Part shown: positions 21,979 to 35,100 of the stretch, piece after piece
Layout of the letters: each line of letters begins with the position of its first letter
How positions within the stretch are numbered: the first letter of the stretch is position 1
DNA from: Sphagnum magellanicum
Taxonomy: Eukaryota; Streptophyta; Sphagnopsida; Sphagnales; Sphagnaceae
Length of the DNA stretch: 64,000 nt
Direction: 5' to 3'
Assembly (NCBI GenBank): GCA_021904315.1
Contig: CM038909.1
Coordinates: 22,668,212 to 22,732,211 of the forward strand
The notes under the pieces: model-generated
What the model was told of the DNA's origin: nothing
The model's input: only the letters and a program-made list of their open reading frames with translations
Database searches by the model: none
Translations under genes and position numbers: made by a program

Positions 21979-24900
21979 TTTGTCACCACAGACAGATAGC
22001 TCCACAGGGAATGAGTAGTGATTGGAAGAATCTTCCACGCACTGCCCAATTTTTGTCCACACAGACAGACACCATGTTGCTAGTGGTGCCCGTGACTTTT
22101 CCTAATTGCCACCGGTTCTGCAGCAGAACGTCGTCAGACAGACAGAAGAAAGGATAGACACGACTAAGTGAATTAATATATAAGATTAGTGCCAAAGCTA
22201 CCGAGGCACTACAGTTGCAACAAGGATCTTACTAGGCTAGAGAGACCTAAGGCAATGCCAACCTCGTACCAAAATAAGCCCTGGAGGGACCTGACGAATA
22301 CCCCTGGTACTAGTTTTCTATCAGTATTTCCAAACCAGACCAACAATAGCTCTCTTATTATTTGGAGCCAATGATTTTATTTTTGGGTCCTTGATTTTTT
22401 TATTTTGCAAAATTGTCAATTTCCTTTGGTTGAGAAAAACACATTTCACATTTTTAAAACTTGTTTTTCTTGAAAGGTTCACAGACTAGGTTAAATTCAC
22501 ATCCCAAGAAATCAATGTTGGGACCCACCTCCCTCCAAACACAAGCCACTTGGGCCTTTATAAAAATCAACAACATTGTAGTTATGTTTGTACACCTTGC
22601 GAAACTTTGGGAACTTTGGTATGTGAACTTTGGGAACATACCAGTGTTGTATTGGTATATAGGGTGCAACCTGGGTACCCTTATTGAACAACATATTAGT
22701 TAGGTATGACCTGAGGCAATGTCAACCTTACACCAACACCAGATTTAAACCAGGCAAAAATCAGCCTTAGACTTAATAATACCAGTAAGAGTCCACTGTG
22801 TCTAAGGAAGCTTTGAAATTGTTTTGTCGAGTAATGTTTCTTAAATCTTTTGTAGGCTTCTCAGTCTCCCCTCTGAGCATGGATGTTAAAAACGTAAAAT
22901 GGTAAACTCATTTATAATACCAGAGTAAACTGGTTGGTCACCACACATGTAACTGAAAGTATTTACAGAATCAATCAAAGTGTACACTTCTATTACCTAT
23001 TGATATTTTGTCTTTGAAGTATCACACATTTAAGAATGGTATGTTTTACTATCCTCTCCTCTATTGTGCAATTGATGTGTTGTGAAAATCATATTGGTTA
23101 GGGACCCTTGTTGTTAGAAAAAGGTCTCAATAATATTGCTCATGGATTGTTTTGAGGTCATATCAATATCAGCATTTGGCCTTTACAAACACAATTGGAA
23201 AATTTTCACCTAATATCCACAAGTATCCCTACTAAAAAAGGAGAGTGAACTTATAACTAATCCCCTTTTACTCTTTAAAGTAGGCATAAGAACCCCTCCT
23301 AATTTACATATGTTTAGGTTTAAGATAATGTTGGTCCTGCACTTTATGAAGAGGTAAATTGGGGGGATCGTTCCCGAAATGCAGAGCCAAACATAGCTAT
23401 CCTTGGGTCCTTATTTTAGGAATTCCTTACCTAGGGCTTTACCATACACTTTCAATGCACAAGTTCAACAAGGTGGTGTGCCTACTTTGTATTTTCTCAC
23501 ATAATGTTCCTCTGAAGACAATAAGAGAATAAAAGTGAAATGAAAAGGGCTAACCCCAAAATTTGTTTGGTGATGACCCTGGGTAAGGTGAGGACTAAGA
23601 ATTGGGCTCTTTTGGGAATGAAGGGTCCATGCATAATGTAAGAGCAAATGTGATACCCAAATTCTCACAATAGCCATGTTCAAAATTCGTACCTCCATAA
23701 GGAACCCATATAATTTTGCAGAGCTGTGAATTCGTTTGAAAGTAGAAGAGACATCTTATCCCTAAGCCGTAGTCCCTTTGTTGAGTTAGGAATTTTATTG
23801 AGGGTAAGTCGGCCTCCACATTCCGCATACACGAGAAAAAAATTTACAAGTTATTTTCAATACCTAAATTCATACTACATACTGGCATGGGGTTGTAGGT
23901 ACATCTCTGCTCATATGAAAGAGACAAGTGTTGGTTTTGACCAACCCGCCCTATTTGTCCATTACCTAATCCCTTTTGAACATGAGTGAAAAAATGGTGG
24001 AACTGAGGTGCTTGTTTCCCCCCCAATTTTCAAGGTTTTACTAGGATTTGATGTAGAAGCTAACCCTAAACCCAAGGAAAACCCTAAATTTCCATCTTCA
24101 GTGTAGTTACCAATTGTTTTTAAAGCCACCTCATCCTTAGCCTTGGGAGTGACTCATCGTCCGACTTTACTGTTCGTAAGGAATTAGGTGAAGATTATAC
24201 TTCAAACAATACCTAGGTATTCATTTAAGGGATAACAAAAAATATAAGAAAAGGCATGGAACAAAATGTTAGGCCCTTGAGAAGCGGAAGGTGCCATCCT
24301 AAGAATGCAGGGCATGCTAGCCCTATTCCGCCTCCCAAGATGCCATTTTATAAACTAAGGTTATTTGTGGTGTCTTTGTTGTGGGGGTGGTTGCTTGTAG
24401 CTTAAAGGAAACAAGGTATTTTGATTTGAACATGAATCCCTTGGAGCATCAAAATGGTATTGATACTTTTACAACATGTAATTTATGGGACCACTTGTCA
24501 AATGCTACGTATGATTATTGCCCAACATATCTTGCTAAAGCTTTTGTACACATGTTCTTCATCTACAAGTTTTGTCTCATAACTTATGAGTGGAGAACAT
24601 GCAAGACTACCCTTTGAATGGGCTCATAGTATCATCATTAGGGACCTTATTATAAATGGGTTTGCCAATGTTTCAATTGTGCTTCATTTCTAGTATAAAC
24701 CCTAAAGAGAGAAAAAATGGACATAACGATGAAGGTCAGCCTCAAGATGTGTCAAGACTTCTCAATTAGGAGGTGGAAAAACTAGCAATCAATTAAAAGC
24801 TAGGGAAGGAAACATCTTACCATTAAAGTGAACTTCACTAATAAAGCATGAAAGAGGCAAAATGGGTGTGTTTTAAAAGGTTTGTATTAATTAGATTGTA

Positions 24901-25436
24901 ATAGATATGTGTGCAATGAATGTGGGACAAAGTTGGATAAAACAAAAAATGATCAAAAATCTCAGTCATGTTGACATAACAATGTAAAATAATAATGGAC
25001 ATTGTTCAAAAGTGAATGAATCATGTTCATAATTCAGCATATTATTAGTGGACTTTTAATCAAGTTTTGTTATATATAACTTGAATTCATTTGAGAAATT
25101 TAGCAAAAAATGAAAGGATTAATTAAAATTATATTTTAATCATCCTAGATTTGAAAAAAAAAGATATAGTAAAAAAATTTGATATTTAAAATCAAAGGTG
25201 AACTTTGCAATGAAAAATACATCTAAAATTATAAAAATTATTATGATTATGAACTTTTTGTTTTCATTCGAGTTAAAAACATATTTACAATTTTGGAAGA
25301 CGAACTTTTACATTTTTTAGCATGTCTAGTGGTGTTTTAACTCTTCGTAACCCCCTCGAACATAACCCAAAATACGGGTACCACCCTCAGCTGCCACCTT
25401 GGGTGATACCCTTATTCTGGAAGAAGGTATATCATT

Positions 25437-25462
25437 GGGTGGGTGGGTGGGTGGGTGGGTGG
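25437..25462 (+). repeat. (GGGT)n microsatellite
   Basis: About six perfect GGGT units. Four or more G-triplets spaced by one base can form a G-quadruplex. A (TTG)n run follows at 25497-25515. Confidence 0.9.
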
Positions 25463-25559
25463 AGGGAGGAAGGAGGAATGATAAAATTGTAATAAATTGT
25501 TGTTGTTGTTGTTGCTGACAAAAGAGTGTCATGACAAAAGGGATTTGCTAATGAAACTG

Positions 25560-25728
25560 AGTAATGTGATAATGGAGGAAGAGGGTTATAGGGTTACCGC
25601 GAGCGCCGGTTAGCAGTGCTTTGAACGACCGGCGGATAAGCCAGAGGATTCCTCCGGGTGACCTGCCACCGCCACGTGGACACGAATCTCCTCGTGGCGG
25701 TATTTTCGACCGGACCGGACCGGCCCGG

Positions 25729-25766
<38 letters not shown>

Positions 25767-26055
25767 GGTGAGTGAACGTGGCATAGGCGTTTGTGGGAAA
25801 GGAAGAACAGTGGTTGCTGTTTCCTGGGGCGATTGGCTTTGTTTTATTTCCGGCTGTTGTGCTGGGTTATTGGGTGAGGCGAGGTCTGTCTGATGAGTTG
25901 ATGAGATTGCCACTGCTGTTACCTCCTGGTTGCTCAAGCATAGCTTCCAATCGAGCAGGATTCGCTGGCAGCGTCTTTAGTTTTCAAAAGAATAATTCAG
26001 AGTGTACGTTGGACAGCGGCCCGCCTCTTGCTGCTTTGTATGAAAAATTATGAAG
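25560..26055 (+). other. GC-rich gene-like segment, coding strand unclear
   Basis: A short CpG-containing, GC-rich segment in AT-rich surroundings. The plus frame 25793-26053 carries a hydrophobic stretch (LLFPGAIGFVLFPAVVLGYWV) that could be a membrane segment. The opposite strand carries a Pro-run ORF caused by the poly-G tract. Neither has a recognised homolog. It could be the 5' part of a captured gene. Confidence 0.3.
25732..25765 (+). repeat. 34-bp poly-G tract
   Basis: An uninterrupted run of 34 G, preceded by CGGCCCGGGGA. It is exceptional in length for a nuclear genome and may be partly an assembly or sequencing length error. Confidence 0.95.
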
Positions 26056-26235
26056 CAGCTGTTATGACTTATGACCCTAATGAATTAACAGCTGCCAAGA
26101 GGTTGTGGGGGATTGTATAAGCGGTGTAAAAAGATGCAGAAGAAGGATGTGTTGTGAACGCTCACGTCGTGGTGGACCGAGGGTTTTTTGTTCCGGTCTT
26201 TTTTCAATATGAGAGCGCGACACGCAGAAGCATCA

Positions 26236-26303
26236 GTCGTTGTGATCAACCTAAGATGAGGTTCGAATAGTCGTTGTGATCAACCTAAGATGAGGTTCGA
26301 ATA
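26236..26303 (+). repeat. 34-bp perfect tandem duplication
   Basis: GTCGTTGTGATCAACCTAAG...GTTCGAATA occurs twice in a row with no differences, which points to a recent event. Confidence 0.9.
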
Positions 26304-27590
26304 GCTGTCTCTTTTCTGGTTACCAAGTTATTCGGTGTGATGATTCCTGTGAAGGATTTTTGTTTCTGTCGGTTGGGGCGAGGAAACGGGTTGATGGAGT
26401 GAAGCCCTAGGGCTTGTTTCTTGACTTCGAGATACAAAGCAACCTTTGGTGTAACCAGCTAATGTACAGCCGTAAATGTGGCTGTTGCGACACCTTTGGT
26501 GCGACGGACTTTCGTCGCAGATTGCGGTGCTGAATCCGTGGAGGTAGTTGTGTAGTTCCTTTTGGTGTGAGAGCAACCAGCATGATGTTTTTGAACAAAG
26601 ATCTGTGCAGTGCATTTGTAACTCGGGTGTAGGCATGCCAGTTTTTTACGTCCTGTGGTGGTGAATCGGTGGATGTAGTTGCTCCAGTGGCGTTTCTGTG
26701 ATTAGAGAGCAGCTCTTCGCTGAGACGAATTCAGGATCTGCCCGAAATATTGTACCCGTTAGCATGCGCGTCAATGGAAACTCTTCTTTCCTTTCGACGC
26801 TCAATCAGTTGCTGTAGTTGATCCACTGGCGGTTCTTGTCCCTGTACTCGGGTTGAGAAAGTTACAGCATTTGGACTATCTCCTTATATCGAGTCTCGAG
26901 TTTCGTTGTCGTCTACCATCAGGGCATTGGACTGACTCCCAGTACTTGCAATATTTGCGCTGGTTTGCATTCCTGCTAAGATTGTTCTTTCCAACCTTGT
27001 CTCTTTCTGAACGACTTTCGCATCCCATTTGTCGGCCTACCTTAAATCGTTGAAAGCTTGCTTCAGCTTTCAAGGTTGTATGTAGGGTTGAGGACTTCGC
27101 ACGACGTGATTATTATTCATGCAGTGAGTGGGACGTCTTTTTCAAACATGCAGAGTTTGTTAGGGTCTTCCAACTTCTATTCGCAATGTGTTTATTCCTA
27201 CTATTGATTTTCCAAACTTTCTGGTTCTGCTGTCCCCCATCACGGCTTGTTTTGTTCAGACTGTTTAGTGCCCAACGAGCAAGAGCTTCATGTCAATGAC
27301 CTGCAAAGACATCCTTCTGACCAAGATACATAGCATTAGAACTAATCTTTGAGTAACTGCAAGAAGTACAAATTAACGAGCTCTTTAAGATGTTTGAAGG
27401 GGACAGGGATTGCACAGAATTTTTTTCCTTGTGTAGAGTATTCAAGGTTAACAACAGGGAATAAAGAGAGTAAACCTTATTTTAAGTTCTCATATGCGAT
27501 CTCTTGGTTCTGAATGGGAGTGTTTTGAAGCTCGAATTTCGCTCAATGCCATATACTTGCAAATCTCATTGCCATATTTTCTCTTTCTCT
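26304..27590. other. Gene-like composition, no recognisable gene
   Basis: Balanced base composition, but all frames are short and I recognise no protein. It may be the leader or first introns of the coiled-coil gene that begins near 27.8 kb. Confidence 0.4.
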
Positions 27591-27599
27591 TTACTAGTT

Positions 27600-27800
27600 C
27601 TCATTTTTTTGGGCTGCTTGCTTTGTTGATTGGGCTAGCCAGAATGATGGCTGAGTCTTCTAGTTACCCCCAAACTTGTAACAGAAACTCTGTATGTTGG
27701 TTATTGGCTGACATTGACCTATGACCGTTGCTACGAGCTGATGAATTCAGTTGCAGTAGCTAGTCAATATCACACATGTTCCTGTTGACAGTCACTGACC
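27600..27800 (+). repeat. About 190-bp dispersed repeat, copy 1
   Basis: Contains ATGGCTGAGTCTTC, then GTAACAGAAACTC, then GAGCTGATGAATTCAGT, then a CTGTTGACAGTCACTGA motif. The same order of motifs occurs at 35730-35920 and 36110-36270, both directly after the reverse-transcriptase relic. It is probably the 3' end of that retroelement family. Confidence 0.65.
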
Positions 27801-27810
27801 ACAAAATGTA

Positions 27811-30666
27811 CAGAAATGTCCCCAAGAAGAGAGGAAGAGATGAAGCAATGACTTGATGTGTTACAACATAAAGTTATAGACATGGTGAAACAAATTGAAG
27901 ATCAATCTGATATCATTGACAAGTTTCAATCAACTGTAAATGCTTACTCCAATTTACATGCATGATTGCATTATGCAAATCAAGCCCACCGAATTTTTAA
28001 TGCAAAAATTGTGATGCAAAAAATTGAATGAACAATTCATTTTTATTCTGGACACAAACGTGGGGTGCGATATGTTGTCAGGTGGCTGCATATAGAAGAT
28101 TATATGAAGAAGAGGTGATTGCTCATTGTGTTTCCCAACTCATGACCATGGGTCCAATTGCATGTTTGAAACAGCAAGTGGATGGCTCAAAGGTATTTTT
28201 TTGTGTGTATTTCTTAGTTTGTGTTGGAAATTACTAAAAAAAAGGTTTGAATGTCACTTATGAACAAAAATTCTAGCAGGATGAAGCTGGTAAGTTGGGG
28301 GAAGAAGAAACAGATTATGCAGAATTTTTGGAGGCAGAATTGAATAAGGCTAGGTCAGCCCTTGTAACTCTAATTGTTGCCACCCAATTTTTGCATGTGG
28401 AGCTTTGCTTTTGGAAATGCAACCGACTTTCATAGGCCTAGAAATTTGTAAGGTTGTGTGTCCTGAATTTTTGAGCAAATTGGGGTCCAATGGATAACCA
28501 AACCCTAGTCCGTGTTGAACATGCAGGCAAGAGGTTTCATCTCTCTACAATAAGCATGCACATGCTGATGTAGAAGCAACATCTACAAGAAATGAAATGG
28601 TAGCATTGAGAAAAGAGTATGAAAACCAAGTTTGTGTTGTTAGGTACTTTGGCTGATGAATGCTTTATTGGTTAGGGTCAATGTCACAACATCAAGAAAA
28701 TTGGATTGTGTGAATGCCATTTTCATGAGTTGATAGGCCGCCTTTCCTTTTGTTGTATAGAATGAATCCTTATTTTAAAAACACTATTTGCAGTGTAGGG
28801 AGATGCGGGCTGTACTTGCAAGAAATGTGGAGTTTTCTCAAACTATCACAATCTACCAGCAGAAGCTTTGGGAGAGTTCCATGAAGTTACAAGCCTCTGA
28901 AGAGCTTGGCCTCCGGCAAAAAATTGCAGTACAGTCTTTCTTCTTCTCAATCAACAATCAAGGCGTTGTGTGACTTCCTTGGAGAAGTTCTCGTAAAAAG
29001 TGCAATTGTAAAAAGACAAATGAGACTAGAAAAATCCAAAATTTGTGCATACAACAATAATTTTAAAATGGTGTTTACACAGGGGCAATGTTGGAGAAGG
29101 AAAAAGCTAGACTGGTTATGGGGCAGAAGACGGCCAGTGATGAAGTGGCATCACTATCTATGTGTGTTCGACAGTTGCAGGTGGACACCCTTTTCTCATG
29201 TCCAACATGTATGTGAACTCAAGCACATCTTTTCTTGAATTAGGTTGTACATGGATGTAAAATGTAGTGTACCTGGGCCATTTTACGTCTGTGGGTGCAG
29301 ATGCTCTGCTATAGTATTCAAATTATGTAACAGAACACATCTTGCACATGGATGTAAAATGTAGTGTACAGGCCATTTTACTGCTGCAGGTGGAGATACT
29401 ATGGTGTACTCAAATTATTTAACAGAACAGGGCTGCACATGGACGTAAAATGTGATGCATAGCAAGCAAAAGACAACTCTCTGATGAGGATGATTAATCA
29501 TCATCATCATCCCCTGTGTCCTCTATAGCTAGGGACTCTGATAAGAAGACCAGTATCATGCAAGAATGCAAGATCAACATAGTAGGCAGGTCTAACTAGT
29601 GCAAGCTCAAGATCTTCAAAACATGACAGAATTGAATAGAAAAAAAATTCATAAAAAGTTTTCATAGGTCTCTCAAAACAAAGTTGCAGCAGTCTCATGT
29701 ACAAAGTGATGCAAATTGTTGTTCCAAAATCAATGTGCACACAACTAAGACATTTGAATGGTATGTCATATGCATTATCTAGAGTCCTATAAACATAGAT
29801 ATTCAATTGCAACATGTGAATGGAGTTTTGCAGGCTTCACTGGATAACATTAAAACAATGGCCAAAGCTCGTGAAGTATCTTTTAACTTTTCTTGTCATC
29901 ATTTTCTCAGCTTGGGCTTCATGAGGTCTGGGATGGCATTTAAAAGTTGGCTTTGCTACTTCTAAGATTATATTGACAACATTCCATTTCCCTATGTACA
30001 TTTCATATTGTGATTATTCCATATCAATGGGGTGTTGTAGGGTGCAAGGGCTATAGAGAGAAAGGAACTCGAGGATGAACTGAACAAACTGCAGGTCAGT
30101 TCAGTCTTGAATGAACAGCATGTCAGGTGGTGCTTAAACCAATTTGTTTGCAAATGTAGTCTGTTGATTATGAACGTTTTACCCTAATATGAGATCTCAT
30201 GATTTGGTTACGGGAACAGAAAGAATGTGCGCAAGCAAAACCAGAGCTTGAGGTCAAGAAGGCTGCCCTACGTATAAAATTGAAGGAGGTGCAAGAGCTC
30301 AATATTGTGTGTGAGCCAAAATCTTTGACCAAACGACTTAAGACCCCCTCATGGCGTTGTGTAAGGGAAGAGGGATGGCACAATATAATGAAGGTACAAT
30401 GTCCTGTGCTGGCTCAAATGTCACCTAGTGCATTTGAACAAATAATGCAAGGCCCTGAGCACCCAAACCTAACAAGTAGTGGAAAGTTGGTTGTGTGTGG
30501 GGACTCTAGACAAGTATGCTGGGCTGGGGGTGTTCTGCAGGAAGTTGCACTAGAACCCATGCAATCTAGGCGCCCTTTACAAGACTTGGTGACAAACAAG
30601 TTGGGTACAAGATCTGTTCAACATAAGGTAGTGGTGGTTGATGTTGGCACCAACAACCTAGTATAA
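27811..30666 (+). pseudogene. Multi-exon coiled-coil protein gene, N-terminal stop
   Basis: Exons on the plus strand: 28082-28192, 28280-28353, 28527-28629, 28794-28929, 29083-29180, 29834-29875, 30041-30094 and 30220-30666. All have GT-AG borders, and phases that I could check agree. The product is Glu/Lys/Gln-rich helical protein, almost certainly coiled coil (FLEAELNKAR, ERKELEDELNKLQ), ending in a basic/Cys-containing tail and a stop at 30664. The first exon (from about 27812) reads SPRREEEMKQ, a TGA, then LDVLQHKVIDMVKQIE in the same frame. The TGA probably arose from an Arg CGA codon. No motor or other catalytic domain is seen, so I assign no family. It is either a damaged gene or a fragment of a longer one whose 5' part is missing. 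Confidence 0.55.
29248..29460 (+). repeat. Tandem repeat of about 95 bp, 2.2 copies, in an intron
   Basis: CATGGATGTAAAATGTAGTG occurs at about 29250 and 29347, and a variant at 29437. Between the copies, CCATTTTAC and CAGATG/GAGATACTATGGT segments recur. It lies in an intron of the coiled-coil gene. Confidence 0.8.
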
Positions 30667-31600
30667 AAAAGGCTAGTGGTCAAGGTATTGATACACAAGA
30701 TATTTCAGAAACTGAGATTGGTTACACTCAACCACTTCACAGCCTAGATATGCTTATCACTCAGCAAGTTGATACTTAGCAAGGGTTGGCATTTCATTCA
30801 CTCAATAGGTGGTGGGACAGACCTGAGACACAAATTCTTGACTCAACTATTCACAAAAGCTGAAGGGCAAGTGACACATGCTATATCTTTTTTTCTAGTG
30901 GCACCTTTATAGTTAGGTGTTAATGTTTTTGGAACATAATATATTATACTGGAAATTTTACTATCCCATATCTATGCAGATGGATATGGGATACATTCAC
31001 TTGACTTTGGCATCTAAGGTGTTTTGGATTAGCATCAATTGCATATGCAAGGTATTATCCATGAAAGTTGAATAGGCTTGAAAATAAATACATATATGAA
31101 CTGACAAGTAAGGAGTTCAGAGCCCACTATGGTCATGGCTTCTGTCGCACCATAGTAAGGGATCAACAAAGGCTAAAAACGCTTGACTCCTATCCTGTGT
31201 TTTGCAAGTGCACTTGCCACAAAGTTGTCCTTAATGGATTGCCTTGATTACATTTTTTTACTGCAAGCTGATGTGTGGATGATGTTGGGTGTGAAAGGTT
31301 AGGTCTGTGTTTATGCTAAATTGGAGAAGCAATGCCCCAGACAACATTGGTGCTTTCATTTGAAAATGATGGCAAGATGGAAAAATTATTTAAGGAATTT
31401 TATTATGTAGCTTAAATGGCAATCATCCATATGAATATGTTTAAAAAGATGGCGATCATCCCTAGGAAGATTTAGCCAAATGTAAACTAGTTATAAACCA
31501 AATATGAAGTATAAATCTCTTAATCAACTTTTTACTTTATGGCTATACATATTGAAAAACAAAATAAACAAATAAAAATCTGACAATTTTCACTATTTTT
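30667..31600. other. Non-coding stretch
   Basis: No gene. It contains transposon-like and AT-rich DNA between the 3' end of the coiled-coil gene and the transposase promoter. Confidence 0.55.
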
Positions 31601-31617
31601 TCTTTTCCCCTCCTCAC

Positions 31618-32193
31618 TTCTGGCGATTAAAAACCCTTCGAAAATCACTTACTTCATTATTGAATTTAAAAATAAAAATAAAATTCTTTTTTTAGCGAAA
31701 AGGCTAATGAATTTTTCATTTTTCATTTATTTTTATTTTTCTGGCGAAAAAAAAATCCAGAGGAATTTTCGATTTTTTTAGTTTTTTATTTCTCTTTTTG
31801 GCGAAAAGGCTGCTCCTCAGCTCTTGCCCTAGAAATATGCCTACAAGTCACAACCGAACTTGAGATCTGGGGACGAAGAGGAAGACAAACAAGCAAAAGC
31901 AAAGAAAAGCAAAACTCAGCTCAACTGCATATAGTTGAGAGCTTGCCAGTTCCAAGCTTATATGAACAAGAGAGAGCAAGACACACTAGCAGACAGAAGA
32001 AAGACAGACAGAGAGGAGCTTGCACAAAGCTGTGAACTCGATCTTCAAGGGAGGAGTTGAAAGAGGGGGTGAGTAGGTGGGCTGCTGCTGCTTTGGGTGC
32101 TTCTAGAATTTGCAAAATTGGGGAGAGAGAGATGGTTGGGTGGTTGGATTGTTGGTGATTTTTGAACTGGCACTTGGGAAGAGGCTACTTTAG
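31618..32193 (+). promoter_or_regulatory. Putative promoter and leader of the transposase gene
   Basis: Four repeats of a TGGCGA/AGCGAAAA core lie at about 31620, 31695, 31741 and 31798. Two continue as GCGAAAAGGCT. TTTGGCGAAA-type sites resemble E2F binding sites (TTTSGCGC family). A weak TATATGAAC occurs at 31959. An AG-rich leader follows up to the ATG at 32194. Promoter function is inferred from position. Confidence 0.4.
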
Positions 32194-35100
32194 ATGGAGG
32201 GAAATGATGAGGATGAACCTACATTGAATTCTGCAATAAGAGTTTTATGTCCTTGCTTGACATGCCAGGGGACTCGTAGGGTGTCCAGGAGGACAATGTA
32301 CCGGCACATACAAGAAATGGTTGATCCAGTTGGAAGGCTTGGAAATCCTTTGGTAGAAGAGATTGTTATTTTGGATGGACCAAGTCAGGATACATCAACA
32401 AATATTTCTGAGTTTACTCCACCTTCATCAACATCCAGGGAGCCAAGTCAGTGCAGTGACCAACATCCAGCAGGCCCAGTTAAGGTTGTGACCTTAAGAC
32501 AAGCCTTAACCAACAAAATCGTGGAGCTTCAGGAAAAATGGGATGAAAGCCAAGTGCCCATCAACCTTCAAGATTACATGTTACATAAATTGTTTGGGTC
32601 ATTACAAGAGGAACCCAATGTTTTTGAGGATGGGAGACTTGATTATGGTGCCCTGCCAATTGGAAGATTGTTGACATTAGTTGGTTTAGAGCCTGAGCTA
32701 ATTAGAGGATTTTCATTGCCAACTTCATGGAAACAACTTCAGAATCTGTATAGGGAGTTAGGGCTTGTAGCAACAGAGAGGTGGCGATTGTGCACTGGGT
32801 TTACACAAGCACCACATGCTCCCCATTTGATGTCCCCTAGTGTAGAGGATTTGTATGAAGGCTTTGAGGTTGTGCGTTGTGAGTGTGGGTCTAATTCAGG
32901 ACACAAATTTAAAAGAGATTGTCCAGGTTGTTCTCATAGGTGCCCGATTTGCTTACAGATGAGGAAACACATATTAGCCTATGATTACATGCCTATCGGA
33001 CCTTTGTTAGCAAGCTTGTGTAAAAGTAAGAGCATTTGTGAGAAGATGTTGATGACATGGAAAGCTAAAGATAGGTGGTTGGGAAAAGATCCTAAAGTTT
33101 TGCCGGAAGTTATTAAGGAGCATTTTGATGGTAGCAAGTTTCGTGAGTATCAAGCATTTTGGAATCCTGAAGCGGAGTGGGAAGCCCCTGTGATTTGTCC
33201 CAACAACAAATGTTCCCATTCTTTTCGAGCATTTCCTCCAACTCAAAAGTGTGAAGATTTACTTCAACATTGGGATTCAAATACAGATTATTATAGGTTT
33301 CCATGCTCAGAGTGTTCGACTCTTATCAATGTTCACAGGCGCATGTTGAAAGTAAGTTTCGTCTCTCCCATGACTGCAGCTAGTTGCTTCATCAACTTGT
33401 TTTTTTGGGGCATCACAAGGTGTAAAGCAATTGGCTTTTAGTTGCTTCACATGACAAAAACCCAGTATCTTTTCTAAAAACCTTGCTATTGAAGTTCATG
33501 TCCTCAATTTTCTCCCTCCCTTTGCTTTGATTCTTTTTTCTCTCTCTGGCATTTCGTTTTTTTCATAAAAAATTCTGGTTGGTTTTCATTTTGTGTTTCT
33601 CTTTTCTTCTTGGGTCCTTCTGTTCTTTTTTGGTTTCATTGAGCTACTAGCCAAGCATATAAGCTCTCATGGTTTTGGACGAGTCTCTTAGTGACTCCAA
33701 TGTATGCTCAGGTTTCTTTGCAAGTTATGCTTCAGAAGAACATAAGAAGGGTTTGGAAAATGATCTGTTATTCCTGCAACTTTGTGTACCCAGATAAACA
33801 ACTGTTACTGGTGGCATATACCCTAAGTCATTCTGTAAGCTTAATTGTGCTTCTAATGGGCTTCTCGTGTATCTTCTGGGATTTAGCAATGACCCATATT
33901 CGACAAATGGCTTTAAAAATGTAAATTTTTTTGCAAGCTTTCTCAGCCTGATTATGCAGGTATTAACACAATTTGTACAGCTCGTGTGAATTCCAATCTT
34001 TCAGATTCTGTCACATTTGGAGTAGTCAGTAGTGATCTTTGTAGTTTCTTAACACATTGTAGCCCAAACAGTGCCCGTCATTAGTCTTTTGAGGACCAGA
34101 ATTGGATCTTCAAACTTGAACCAGTTGTTTGCTTGTTGATGAATGATTATTGTTTTCTGTTTCTGCATTTTGAAATGAGTTTTGCAGTGTCTCAGTCCTC
34201 AATGAGGAGCTTTTCAATTCATGCTTTGTTCTCCAAAGAGAATGCTCTTAGGGTTCTCCATGTTGTTTCTCTCTTTTCTTCCTGTTCCCTTGTTTGTTTC
34301 TTTTCTGTATTTTCCTCCTTCTGCATGCCCTTTTCTTCTTTGGCCATCTCTTTTTATCGTTGTTTTATTAGTGTGGCCCTCGTCTCCTGTTTCTTTGTGC
34401 TGTTTGGAAGTTTCATAAAAACCCAATTATACCTAGATTTATTTGTGCAGCCAGCTCTACTTCTCTGACTGATGTTTCTAAATGGCTGTGCTCTTTCTTC
34501 AAAGCTATCTTTCCTACAGTCAATGACCTTTGGGTGTCTAAACTCAAAAAGGCAGATGTTCCTTGTGATAGTAGTTGGATTCTCAATGACTCTACAGGAG
34601 TGGTGGAGGTAATAAATAAACTTAATCTTTCAAGATCTGAAATTGATAAAGCTTCCCCACTTCTGTTGCAGTATTTTGATTTCTCAACTCTATACACTAA
34701 AATTGACCTAGTGGATCTAAAAGCTCGTATGAGAGTCCTGATAAATAAAGTGTTTAGTTGGATGCTGAAGCTTCATCGTTTTAAGGTTTTGATGGTTCAA
34801 AAAACAGCTTTGAACTTTAGCTTTTTGTGGCTGAAAAATAAATCAGAGATCTATTTGTTTGAAAACCTTCATAGCTTCAAAGTCACGGAGGCTTCAGATT
34901 TGATCCCTTGGCTGGATTTTTTATTAGACAATTTGTTTCTTTGTTTTGGTCAGGGTGTTTATAGACAATCCATTGGTATCCCCATGGGTACTAATTGTGC
35001 AGTTTATTTGGCTAATTTCTATCTCTTTACCTATGTGTTTGATTTCATTAAGCGTCTCTTGAAGAGTAACACATGACCTGTCGTGCTTCATAGATTGTAC

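Larger units (their letters stand above)
21600..25540. other. Mostly non-coding stretch with simple repeats
   Basis: No gene recognised. It holds a (CCCTG)n run at 21948-21978 and a GGGT run at 25437-25462. Telomere-like CCCTAAA words lie near 24060. From 22.4 kb on it is AT-rich and resembles the outer flanks, so it may include an inserted, decayed retroelement. Confidence 0.55.

Noticed and set aside
25548-25937. Proline-run ORF on the minus strand
   Set aside because: Caused by the poly-G tract; rest of the frame shows no family.
34133-34468. Hydrophobic 111-aa plus-strand ORF as a membrane protein gene
   Set aside because: Pyrimidine-rich intron sequence of the transposase gene; overlaps RT relic and lacks any family match.
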